From Neurospora tetraspora (lineage: Eukaryota; Ascomycota; Sordariomycetes; Sordariales; Sordariaceae), in NCBI RefSeq assembly GCF_033439725.1, contig NW_026944388.1, positions 248,001 to 312,000 on the forward strand: DNA of 64,000 nucleotides, in the 5' to 3' direction. The notes under the pieces are model-generated. The model was not told the origin of the DNA. It ran no database searches and was given only the letters and a program-made list of their open reading frames with translations. Below, piece after piece: positions 9,045-24,200 of this stretch (the stretch's first letter is position 1; every line of letters starts with the position of its first letter). Made by a program: the position numbers and the translations under genes.

Positions 9045-10844
9045 CTAGTTGGCAGGGACAGTGGGGAACTCGACGGCGTTAGCCTGGACCCAAGCCGCGA
9101 GGTTGGCGCGGGTGTTCCTGAGAGCACCGAGCAGACCCTGCTGGGTGTGGATGGCCTCGGCTCTGTGGACAGAGTTGAGGTTCTTGACCAGAGTCATCTG
9201 GTAGCAAGTGGCAGAACCCTGGCGAGCGATGATGGTAGAGTAGGCAAGGAAGAACTCCCAAATCTGAAGAAGCAAGTTAGCCATGCACACAGACAATACG
9301 AAGGAAGGATGCAAAACTTACGCGGAACCATCTCTTGCCGTACTTGGCAACAACCTTCTCACGGTTGGCCATCCAGTTGCGGTACCACCTCCAGAGAGTA
9401 GCAGAGTAGTGGACACCAATGGTATCAACAGCGCGAACCTCGAAACCAGCCTTCTCAAACTGATCAATGTACCAGCCGAGAGGAGTAGAAGCATCAGCAC
9501 CGGGGAAGATGTGCTTGTTCATGAAGAGACCCCAGATCAAGTCCTCGTACTGCCAGCTCTTACGGAGACCAGCGAGCTGGAAGACGGCAATACCATCATC
9601 ATCGAGCATGTTGTAGACCTGCTTCATGAAACCCTTGAAGTGACGGACACCGACGTGCTCAGCCATCTCGAGACAGGTGATCTTGTTGTACTTGCCCTCG
9701 GGGACGGGGATATCACGGTAGTCCATGCACAGAATCTTGCTCTGCTCCTCGGGAATGCCAGCGTTGCGGAGAGCCTTGTTACCCCAAGCGGTCTGGTTAC
9801 GGCCGAGAGTGATACCGGTAGCCTTGACACCATAGTTGACACTGGCGAAGCGGGCGAGGGTACCCCAGCCGCAGCCGATATCGAGCAGTCTCTCGCCCTC
9901 CTGGAGGTCAGCCTTCTCGCAGACAATGGCAAGCTTGTTATCCTGGAGCTCCTCGAGGGTCTCCTCCTTGTTGGCGTCCGAGATGATGCCAGAGGTGTAG
10001 ATCATACGGGGGCCCAGGAACCAGGAGTAGAAGTCATCACCGCGGTCATAGTGGTCGCGAACCTGCTCCTCATCTGGTGGCGCCAGAGTGTTAGCATGGT
10101 GTTTTCGACATGGCTTCGGCAGCAGCGGAAAGAGATGTGGACATACCCTGGGAACGAGTGTGCATGAGAACCTCGGGGATCATGCCAGTAACGAAGAACT
10201 TGATCAGGCCATAGGTGAAGCGGAAGCTGGCCCAGTCGTGGCGGTACTCCATGACGTCGAGAGCATCGCCGTTGAAGTCAACCTCCTCGTTGAAGTACAT
10301 CTCGTGGAAGGTCTCCATGGGGATCTTGTTCTTGCCGCTGTACTTGAGCTTGTCCTCGGGGTTCTTGAAGGTGAGGTAGTGCTCCACCGGGCGACCGGGG
10401 AATTTGGCCTTCTCATTCTTGCGCGGGGAGAACATGGAATGGGTCACCCAGAAGCCGGCAAGCAGGGGAAGAGTGGTGAAGAGGGCAAAGAAGAGGGTGG
10501 TCTTCAAGCCACCGCCGACCTTCCATGAGAAGTAGTAGGGGACACCGAAGAGGATGCTGAAGAGCGCAAGGTTCGAGAAGCTCTCGGTACCGGCAGCATC
10601 GGCGGGCAGCGGGGCATTCTTGATGGCTGGGAACTATACATGGGGAACGGTATGTTAGCAAAGCTCTACCGGACGCGATCTTGAAGCGCGTCTTTCCATA
10701 ACAGAAAGAGAAATAGATGCATACAGTGGTGGTGCGAACACCACAATCCTCCTTGGGCTTCTCGGTGTTGGAGGGGGGCTGCGCGGGAGTCTCGACGAAG
10801 GTGTATGCGGGCTTCGCGCCGCTGACGCTATGCGGCTCCGACAT
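9045..10844 (-). CDS. Sphingolipid C9-methyltransferase
   Basis: Four exons on the minus strand: 10725-10844, 10147-10633, 9322-10073 and 9045-9263, 525 residues, all introns GT-AG. The enzyme transfers a methyl group from S-adenosylmethionine to C9 of the sphingoid base of fungal glucosylceramides. Two hydrophobic segments near residues 60-105 (LALFSILFGVPYYF and TTLFFALFTTLPLLAGF) anchor it in the membrane. A SAM-binding motif (LLDIGCGWGTLA, about 265) is followed by CLEMAEHVGVRHF, typical of cyclopropane-fatty-acid-synthase-like methyltransferases. The C-terminal region (PLGWYIDQFEKAGFEV, YSATLWRWYRNW) also matches the family. Length and motif order are normal. The next genes upstream belong to the maltose locus and are not obviously related. 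Confidence 0.95.
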
Positions 10845-12269
10845 GATGACAGAAGCTCGCAATGCGGTGCGGACTCTGTGTGGTTGTGAGGGTAAGGAGA
10901 GGTGTGTACTTTGGGATCAGGAAGATTCCAAGTAGTACATGGAGAAAAAAAAAGACTGAGAAGAGAAGAGGAGGGGGTGGTTAGTTTTGAAGACACGCAC
11001 TGCATGACAGGTCCCCAGCAAAAGATGGGATGAACTTGGAGCTAGTGCCCGGTTATGCCAGTGTGTCCCGTACCACGTCCCACGTCCCACGTCCCCGTCC
11101 CATGTCCCAATCCCAGCTTCTGAAGCAGCTCCCGTCTGTGTGTGGTCTGTGGTCCCAACCCAATGAGTACAACTTCCCCAGCAACAGTCTTGGCTCTGCT
11201 CCAGTTGATACTTCCACAACTTCTCACTGGAGGTGCACCTAGCTGGACCCCTCTCGCTGCCAGGTGTATGTGCTACTGGGCGGTGTGGATGCGTGGCTGG
11301 GGACAGCTGGCCGGCCACTTGATGTGGGGTTGCAACCCGTTTCAAGAAGTTCAATTGGGACGTCAATTGGCCAATCTGGAGATGGAACCTGAAGCTGTGC
11401 CTTGGCGGGACGGGACGACAGTGAGGCACGACAACAATGGGCAATGCAGTGAGTGGCATCAGGAGAACTTCAGTTGATCCTGTTCCTGAGAGTGAAGCTG
11501 GAGCTGGAGCTGTTCTCAATCCTCGTTTGTCACAAGCAAAGCTGCACAAGAAGGGAGCCGTGACCGTGCACACCCGGGGACAAGCAAGGGTTCTCGTAAC
11601 ACATGTTCATTCGATGTTCATGGCTTCCTCCAAGCTGCATCACGCACTCAGGGTTCCCCAACCTACTTGGCACGGATATATATCCCGTCATTATTGGTAA
11701 CACAGAGATAGGGGAAAGAAAGGGGCATCTTGAAATCCCCCGGATTCTTCATCTCAAAGATAAGGCAAATTGGCATGTTCTGCTTTCCTTCCTTTCTGTT
11801 TGGCCATGTCTTGTGTCTGGTCTCGTCTTCCTCCGGGAGGATTCCGCAACCCAGACCGGAGCTCTCCCGGTCTCCATCCCGGGACCAAGAGATAAAATCA
11901 AACGATAGCTGGACGAAGAAGAGGAAGCCCTGCCATCCTTGTCTCGACCCCATACGATTACCCAAACGACTCGTAACGTCAGTGGATCACCACCCGCATC
12001 ACCTCAACCACATCCTTGAACTTCTTTTTTATCCCCAGACACGAGCTATATCTCACCCCTCAGAATCTAGATTGCACTCTGGCCTAGACCCCTATTCTAC
12101 TGTATGTTTAGAAGGAGCCTAGCGTATGTCTTTAGTCTAAGCGAGGAGCCTCAACCCAACATTGTTTGAATGTCATTGAAGACACATCTCAGAATTGTCA
12201 TTGAAGTTCAAGCTTAAGCTGAAAGGTCCAAGATCAACCGAAAAGGGGTCCGTCAGAGTGTCTCAGCTC
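10845..12269. other. Intergenic upstream of the sphingolipid methyltransferase
   Basis: About 1.4 kb: promoter and leader of the methyltransferase, then the 3' flank of the alpha-glucosidase. A heptamer tandem repeat lies at 11074-11107. Several ORFs of about 100 codons are present but lack family resemblance. Confidence 0.55.
11074..11107. repeat. Heptamer tandem repeat (cacgtcc) in promoter
   Basis: Three exact copies of cacgtcc followed by degenerate copies, about 230-260 bp upstream of the methyltransferase start codon. It may be a cluster of CACGT-type regulator sites or merely a short satellite. Confidence 0.6.
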
Positions 12270-16315
<4,046 letters not shown>

Positions 16316-18192
16316 ATGTCCAACAACGACGACCTTGCCCCTCGAGGGCCCCACGCATCCGGCGATGAGGAGAAAGCAACATCAACGCACCGTCCTTCCA
16401 CCGAAGCACGCGATAATGCCACATCCCACGACACCCAGTTCTTCGGTGCGGGCGAATATGACCAACACCTAGCCCATCTCGCGGAGAAGAAGGAGCGAGA
16501 AATGACTTTCAAGGACGCAGTCGTTGGAGATTTTCGCCTGATTATGTACTCGCTGGGTTTCTCCGGGACTATCATCATGGAGGGCTATGGCTTGGCACTT
16601 CTCACCTATCTCTTCAGCGTCGGGCCTTTCAATGCCAAATACGGTATCTATGACACCAAGACCAGCAAATATGAGGTATGTTGCACTGCTCGGTCTGATA
16701 GTGGCTGGAATCGTGCTGTCCAGGATAAAAGACAATGCTAACACATATATCTCATCAGCTTGAGTACACGTGGAAGGCTGCTTTGCCCTTGTTGGCCCAA
16801 CTCGGCTCGATCCTCGGCGTCGGCCTCACGGCCCCCGTTGTGAACTTCATTGGGTACAAGCGCACTGTTCTTCTGATGCTCGCCCTCTGCGCGGCATTTG
16901 CCTTCGTACCCTTCTTCGCGCCAAACGTCTACATCTTGTCGGCCGGCTTTCTGCTCCAGGGCATCCCGTGGGGCGTATTTCAAGTCGTTAGTCCCGCCTA
17001 CTCCTCCGAAGTTGCTTCACTGCAGATGCGGCCCATTTTGACCACCTGGAACAACCTCTGCTGGATCATCGGTCAACTCTTGGCCTCTGCCGTCGCCTTT
17101 GGATTTCACAAGCTTGGAAGTGCGTGGGCCTACAGGGTGCCCTTCGGCCTTAACTGGGCCTTTATCGTCTTCCTTTTCTGTGCCATTGCCGCTGCCCCCG
17201 AGTCCCCCTACTGGTATCTCAAGAAACACAGGGTAGCGGAGGCCCGCCTGGCCGCCAAGAAGCTCGTTCGCAAGGGATCCGAGGAGCGCACCGAGGAGAA
17301 GCTCGCTCTGATGCAGCACGCCATCTGCCACGAAATGAAGCACGTTGTCGACAACCAAACCAGATGGCAAAAAATCAGCGCCATGTTCAGAGGCGTTGAC
17401 AGAAGACGTACCGAGATTGCCTGCGCTACATGGATCATCCAGGCCCTTTGCGGTTCGAGCCTCATCGGTTGGGCTCCCAAGCTATTCGAGTCTGCTGGTA
17501 TGGAACGCAGCAAGGCATTGGGCATGAACATTGCCTTGCCCTGTGCCGGAATTGTGGGCACAGTCGCTTCTTGGTGGCTGATGCAAAAGATGGGACGTCG
17601 ACAGATCTTCTTCTGGGGCCTAATCAGCATGGCCGTCGTGCTTACTGGGTGCGGTCTCGCCACGCTGGCTGTAAATTCGGCGGCCGGGTTCGCTTCCGGA
17701 GCGGTCCTCGTTTTGTATACTGCCATCTATGACCTGACCATCGGCCCGATTTGCTACTCGATCGTGGCCGAGATTCCTTCGGTTCGCCTACGCACACAGA
17801 CCATTTCTTTCGCACGCGGCCTTTACCTGGCGGCCAATCTCTTCAACCTCTTTCTTACCCCCAAGATGCTCGGAATGGACTCGGAGAGCTGGCGCTGGGG
17901 TGCCAAGACGGGTTTCCTTTACGCAGGCTGCTGTGGTATCGGAACTCTGTACACGTTTATCCGCATCCCAGAGACCAAGGACATCTCTGTCCGTGGACTC
18001 AGCATTCTCTTCCATGAAAAAGTGAAGGCGAGGAAGTTCAGCGCCCAGAAGGCTGCGGAGCTGGAGAAATTGCAGGGGGCTGCAGCTTCTAAGACTAGCA
18101 GCAGTGATAACACCGTCTCAGTCCTTGATGAGGTTGTAGAGCCTAAGATTGCTTCTCCTGCTAGGGTTGCGTCTCCTAAGAACAACAACTAA
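16316..18192 (+). CDS. MFS sugar transporter, maltose/alpha-glucoside permease type
   Basis: Exons 16316-16675 and 16759-18192 give 597 residues; the intron is gtatgt...atcag with a tgctaac branch. A hydrophilic N-terminus (about 85 residues) precedes twelve predicted membrane segments. Sugar-porter landmarks include a YKR loop after TM2 (VNFIGYKR), PESPYWYLKKHR before the central loop, a GRRQIFFWG loop in the second half, and IPETKDISVRGLSILFHEKV followed by KARKF at the end, which is characteristic of fungal maltose permeases (MAL31/MPH branch). It is expected to import maltose or related alpha-glucosides by proton symport at the plasma membrane. The divergent neighbour is the intracellular alpha-glucosidase that would consume the substrate. 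Exact substrate range cannot be read from sequence. Confidence 0.93.
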
Positions 18193-18657
18193 GGAGGAAG
18201 ATGTTATGAACTAGATTAGTCTTGGCGTCGGATCAGGGCCGAGGAATGGAACTTCTGGGTCAAAATATGACGGAGGACGGAGCCAAGGGTTTTGAGAACA
18301 TGTGGTGTTGTCGTTCCTTCTACACCCCGGCGCTCAAAGGTTAGCACTGGATGACAGCAACGCCGGTGACGCGGGATTCAGGAAAACAGTATTTACCTAC
18401 TCTATAGGGTTAAGTTGTAGTTTTTCTTTAGTATTATTTGATTAGGAACAAATCCACGTTACACAATGATGCCTTGCCCGGTGATTCCATGGATTCTGTT
18501 TGATGTGGTTGATGTTAGGAGAAGCCCCGATCAGTTTGGCCACATGAAAGGTCAAGATAAAAGTAACCCGCTCCTTGGAATGGTGAAAATGAGTCGTTGC
18601 TGACGGTGTCATGCAGGAAATTTCAGCAGTAAGAGCACCGAGAAGCAAGATAGCCTT
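18193..18657. other. Intergenic between convergent permease and Spp2 genes
   Basis: Two 3' UTR regions facing each other. No ORF, RNA gene or repeat is supported. Confidence 0.6.
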
Positions 18658-19740
18658 TCACCTATCCCCCCTCCGCTCCCTCTCCCTCTCCCTCTCCCGT
18701 TCCCTCTCCTGCTTATAACTGCTCTCCCCATGGCGATACTCCATCCTCTGCTTCTTCTTGCTCTCTTCCCTCCTATAATCCTCCAGCCTAACAGGCCTCG
18801 AATCCCTCCCCCTCGAATCCCCTCCGCCCCGTCCACTAATCTTCTGGTTCCAAGCATCCAGCTCCTCTGCCCCTTTCGGGTCCTTGGCTCCCAAACCCGC
18901 CAAATTCGCGTGCTTGTGTGCGACTTCCTTCACCTTCCCCCGCATCTTGCCGTCCCAACCGAATTGTTTGAGTAAAGTGGCGCCGAAGTCGTCGATGGGT
19001 ACGGCGCGGTAGTCTGAGTGGTCGGGGGAGCGGTCGCGGGAGGAGGGTGAGCGTTTGCGCTTGGATGTGGTGGAGGGACCCTTATTATCGAGAGAGAGGA
19101 GGGAGGAGAGGGCTTGTTCTTCTAGTGTTTGGGGCTTCTTTTCTTGGTTTGGGGAGGGGGAACGGGATTGGTGTCGTCGGGGTTTGGAGGGGGAAGTGTT
19201 GCTGGTGGTGGTGGTGGGTTTGGAGGAGGAGGATTTTGGGTTGATTGTTAGACCCCATTTGGGAGGAGCGGTTTCTGGTTCTTGGAGGTCTTTGGGGTCT
19301 TTGGGTTTGCGGTCGCGGGATCTTGAGCGTCGCCGGGAGCGGGAATCATCATCTCTTGATGGCCTGTCGGATCTGTGTCTGGAGTCTCTGTCTTGGGACC
19401 TGTCTCTCCTGCGATCGCGGTCCCTGTCTCTGTCCGTATCCCTATCTCTGTTACGGTCTCTGCGATCTGAGCGATCCCGGTTTTTGGAGGAGTAGGAATG
19501 ACGGTCGTTGTCATCGCCATAGGTTGAGATTTCGGTAATTGCTTGGACGCGACCGCTGCGTTGTCCGCCGGTTTCGTCATCGTCGTCTTCGGATTCGGAG
19601 GAGTAATGGTTTGAAGAAGCGCCGGCGCGGTGTCGCCTGGTGTGGGTTGGTCGACTGGGTTTCTTGGTTTTGAAGCTGGAGGAGGAAGATGATGTCCCTA
19701 GGGCGATGGTCACCCGGGGTTTGGAGTCTTGGTCGGTCAT
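18658..19740 (-). CDS. spp2: Pre-mRNA-splicing factor Spp2 (G-patch)
   Basis: Single exon, 360 residues, ATG at 19738-19740 (MTDQDSKPRVTIALG). The N-terminal region ends in an Arg/Asp-Ser-rich stretch (RDRDTDRDRDRDRRRDRS, about 95-155). The diagnostic part is near residues 245-300: VPIDDFGATLLKQFGWDGK followed by HKHANLAGLGAKDPKG, the Spp2/GPKOW G-patch variant. Family knowledge: Spp2 activates the DEAH helicase Prp2 and is needed for the first catalytic step of splicing. The C-terminus is an RE dipeptide repeat, common in fungal orthologues. The VTIALG start also fits the family. It is divergent from the Vid21 gene with about 1.5 kb between starts. Confidence 0.9.
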   Translation of the reverse strand: MTDQDSKPRVTIALGTSSSSSSFKTKKPSRPTHTRRHRAGASSNHYSSESEDDDDETGGQRSGRVQAITEISTYGDDNDRHSYSSKNRDRSDRRDRNRDRDTDRDRDRDRRRDRSQDRDSRHRSDRPSRDDDSRSRRRSRSRDRKPKDPKDLQEPETAPPKWGLTINPKSSSSKPTTTTSNTSPSKPRRHQSRSPSPNQEKKPQTLEEQALSSLLSLDNKGPSTTSKRKRSPSSRDRSPDHSDYRAVPIDDFGATLLKQFGWDGKMRGKVKEVAHKHANLAGLGAKDPKGAEELDAWNQKISGRGGGDSRGRDSRPVRLEDYRREESKKKQRMEYRHGESSYKQERERERERERERRGDR

Positions 19741-21246
19741 TGTGATTGTTTTTTAGCCTGTCCTGAAAGATTGATGTCAAGTCAAACCGACTTCTTTGGT
19801 CATTGGAGTTGAATCAATGCGATCTGGTTGACGCGCTGGAGGCGATAAGGCGTTCTGGTAGTTGCTTATCGATTAGAGGACGGCTTAGATGGTGCACAGA
19901 CCATCACTTTGCACGTCCGTGAAATCAGGCAGGCAAGTCTCCTGACACAAGTCTGGTACAAGCGGACGAGGTAGCCCGCGTCAACAACACCGACGAGAAC
20001 ATGTCCTGAACCTGCACCCTCTTTCCACAACAGTATAAAACGGCAACCTGTCTGCTCAACCTTTTTTTCTTCCAATTTCGATATGGACTCTACGGCGGGT
20101 TGCGATTCCAGCAACAAGGGTGCCTTCTCTTGATACCCCAGGTTGTTCCTGCTCTCAAGAGACCTCTTTTTTGCCCTTTTTGTCCTCTTTCGCATGCAAC
20201 GAACCACAGCAACTCGATTTGCATATTCTCTTCGTCATCATGCCGCCCTCATCTGGATGCTACCGACCGGAATCGAACCCCAAGCCAAAGAGAGTAGTTG
20301 GTTGTTGCCTATACAACCATCATCCAGCACTTTCCTTCACTCTCACTTCACTTACTCCAAGTACCTCTGCGGTTGCCCCTTTTGCTCATGGGATGGTTTG
20401 CTTCCGTCTCTCCCAGGTTCCCTCACAACGAGTGTTGTTTGTTTCTCGATCCCAGATCTGCCCCCTTCCCAAGAAAGCACCGGCAGTGGGGATGCATGTG
20501 TCAAGGTCAAGAGGAGGAAGTGACGAGAAGGTCTTACCATTCGATACTACTACAGAACCGAACGATGGGGTTTGTTTGAGGGGAATCAAAGCCTCTGGAG
20601 TAATGAGGAGGAAACCCCGCATCCGGGCAACGAACCATTCAACTGCAGTGGCATTTGATATTCAATCCTGCCTTTGCTCTTTCTCTCCATTCTTCATATG
20701 CCACCCGGAGTTGGGGAACGGTCCCGTCCGGTAGCAGGTACCTCCTGGGCGTGTTCAAACACTCCCGTCGTTCCTGGGCCACATTTTACAGAACCTCTGT
20801 GCGCTGAAAGCTTCGCCCCCAGCGCCGTTTCCCATCCAACACAGGTACAAGAGTACTGCATCTTGAAGCACCTTTTCGCAGCAGGAACGCCCCGGCATAT
20901 TCACTCGGGTTTTGTTGTTCTTTTTCCTGCTGTTTGCCGCCCGATAGGCCCTTAACATTTTTAAGCTTATCTACCCTGCTTCCCCTCCATCAAAAGAGTT
21001 CCCTCCCTACCAGTGCTAAACGTCTTGGCCAATTACCTGGCATCAACCCCCTCCAAAAGCGCGATCAAGCCAAAAAAGAGAATTTATCACCTTCATTCGC
21101 GTCGCTAAATCAATCCACGCAGCGATCAAAGTCGCAACGCCATCGTAATCTATCCATCGTCGCCTCGTTTTCCATCTGCTACGGCCCCATAGCACCTAGG
21201 TGAACATCCGTTTAATTGATAAACGGATGTCGCGGCCGCCGATGAC
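19741..21246. other. Divergent upstream region of Spp2 and Vid21
   Basis: About 1.5 kb. ORFs of 60-200 codons are present on the plus strand, but they show no family resemblance and compositions suggest untranslated leader. A T-arm-like string near 20268 was examined and lacks a tRNA fold. No RNA gene is supported. Confidence 0.55.
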
Positions 21247-24200
21247 ATGACTGAGGTCGGACCCGCCGACCGCCGGAAGCTGCTGCATTCAAAGCGGGCG
21301 GAAGCAAAGTAAGATGTATCCCAATCGATGGAGCGAATCTTTCCGATCATTTTGGTGTACGGGACTTGGTGTTGACTCGACGCAGTTCAATTGTGACGTC
21401 GCGCAAACGGAAGCTCAGAGAGTTGTATGCTGTAGCGACCGACGAAGATGGCTTCCCCAATTACGACCTGAACGACCTTGATACGCGTCCTGCCTCCCCT
21501 GGCGAGGCAAAGTTCCTCTTCGACTGTGAGATTCTGCAGTACGTTCTACCGTCCCCTTCTCCGGTCTTTGCACCGCGTTCCGTCCGGTACTTAGCTAACC
21601 TTGGGCTCCAGAGGCCGACGACTGGCGGAGCGACTACTGCCCGTATTCCAACGGCCTCGCTTCGACACCTTACAACATGTTGCAACCACCGATGATCCGT
21701 CCCTAGGACATGGCGCTCATGTCGCCCAACAAGTTCAACCTTCGCCGTTGATCCATCCAAACCATACCATTCCCAAGAATGTACAGCACAACGGCTTGCC
21801 TTCGCCAGCACCGCCAACGCCGAGCATCCGTCATGAACCCGAACGGCCCGTATCATACAACCAAGCACCTAATGGGGTTGCCGGACCGCAGGAGGCCTTG
21901 AAGGCGTTTGCCCCTCGACAGGAGATTCAGAAGCCGGCGCCGCTTCAAGGGAGTTCAGTTAAGACAGTTGATGGTCCCAGCGGAGAGTCGAAACTGCCGG
22001 CGAGGGAGACGCCTGTGCTCCTTGCGCCCGCGGCACCGCATGGAAATGGGCGATGGAACGGCATCATCAACAATGCACCTCAAGGGCACGTATTGCCGGC
22101 TCCGCAGTCGGTTGCACCCCCAGCGACAGCTCCTACATCAACTACGAAGACGGCGAATGTGGGTGAAATTAGGCCAGGACCCAAGGACGTCACGGTGTCT
22201 ATGGGAGGTGCAGAAGATAAGGCTCGGCCTAAACCTACCATCACCTCTGTCAACCAGCTATTGTCGAACGGCGACTCGTTTCGTTACCCCGATACCCTCT
22301 CGTCACCCAGTTCAACCGTTCAGTCCGCTCTAACCCCTGCCGGTAATGAAGCGTCTACAAGCACTAGCCCCGATAATGAGGCATCGCAGTCTTTCGAAAA
22401 GCCAGTCTCCAGGCCCGAGCAGGAACCCAGGAGGGTTGCCACCGACAACAAGGGCGTGGGCCAGTTTACAGGACCATCTGTTGCCGCTCCAGAATTGCGC
22501 CCACAGCCTCAACAACCTGGTGTGTATGGCAATGGGGTCCCAGGGGTTCCCAGCTCGTCAGGCCCTTCCGTCAGGCCAGCACTTAGCGGAGCAGAGGCAC
22601 AGCTCCTTCAAGAATCAGCTGCAGCGCGGACGAGCCAAGCCATCGGAAAGGCGGGTGTTGCGGTACCCAAAGAGGCGTATTTTACTGGGTTATTGCAGAC
22701 GCAATACCCGTCAGCTGTGAATGGTGAGGTCCGGAATTTGATGAATGGAGGTATCCCAGGGAAGCACGTTGCTTCGCAAGCAAGCGTAAGCACAGGTGTT
22801 ACAGCGGCCAAGGCCGCTTTGCCTGAGGTTGCAAAGCAAAGTCCTCTTCCTCAAGGCCCCGAAAATCGTAACAATCGGGCGGATGTTGGTCTTACTCCGA
22901 TGGACTTGGACAGGGTTCCAGCTACCCAGGCACCGAAACCAATCCCGAGTGTGCACGCAGTACAAGAGAAAACCCCTGTTCAAGAGTCTGCTCGCCAGCC
23001 TCAACCCCCTTCAACCGTTCCGTCAACCACGCCACCATCTGCGCAGCCTGCAGTATCTCTTGAGAAAACTGTTCCCGGAATTCAAATCAGCGCACCACCA
23101 GAGACCGAGACTGAGACCCAGGCCAGGACGTCCCGATCATCTCACCATGACACGGAATCTGCTGTTGCGGATGAAGAAGGTGATATGCCTCCGGGCTTGC
23201 TAACTCATCGGCTCAAGTCTCTCTCCACTAGGCTCCGTGAAAGGCGGAGGAAAAGTGTGCCTACGGTGGTCTTTGGAAAGCAGTACAGGAAACCTCGTTT
23301 TAGTGACGATACTGCACTGGTTGTCAACAAACCAAAGCCCCCTGGTCACATTCCTTCTGAAGACTACTTCGTGACGCTTTTTATTGAGAGTTTTGCCCGA
23401 ACTTCATCTTGGATGAAACCGCTCGAGAAGCTATTGCACTCCGCCCACAAAACTGTGTCCACCTCTGATCAAACGTTGTCAATACTCGATCACCAAGCCT
23501 GCAAGATATTGCGCAGAGTCTATCATCTCCAACAGCACGACAAATGGTCTCTTAGACAACCTGTCCGTTGCCTGGAACCGGCAAGGCCTGCATCGCATCA
23601 GGACCTATTGATAAAGGAGATGAAATGGATGCGGACAGATTTTCGGGAGGAGCGCAAGTGGAAGCGGGCAGTTGCTCGAAACTTTGCGTATGCCTGTTCG
23701 GAATGGTATTATTCCAGTCCTGCTGATCGAAAACTCCTACAGGTGGACGCCAAGATACCTCCCGTCCGGGCGGCCGACAATGCTGATACCAGCATGGCAG
23801 ATGCCCCGGAAACTGGCGAGTCTTCGGTTCCGGAGCTGGACCACTCGGATTCGCCCGTGGGTAACGATGAAGAAGTCCCGGAGTTGCCAATCACCACTAT
23901 TGCACCAGCAACTATCTTTGCCTTGCAGGATGACGAGGTGGTCTTTGAGCTACAGCCTTCACGGACGGCGGATCTTCTGCTTGAAAATCTGCCAATGTAT
24001 GGTTCACCGCTCAAGGTTCCCAAGTTCGACTGGATAATTCCAGACTACGATCCCGATGCCAAGTGGAAGAGGCCAGCCGTGCCTCTCAGCAAGTATGTTG
24101 AGGGCGAGATGGTTTTGGACGTAAAGCCACAGCCTCAGAAACGGTCTCGATTTCAGTTCCAGGGTGAAGACGAGGAGGAGGAGGAGGAATATGTCTTTGG

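Noticed and set aside
20255-20290. T-arm-like string ggaatcgaacccc suggesting a minus-strand tRNA
   Set aside because: No acceptor, D or anticodon stems can be folded around it on either strand.
21366-21538. Vid21 beginning at 21366
   Set aside because: That position is TTG, with no in-frame ATG; a short upstream exon at 21247-21308 supplies the ATG and the conserved N-terminus.
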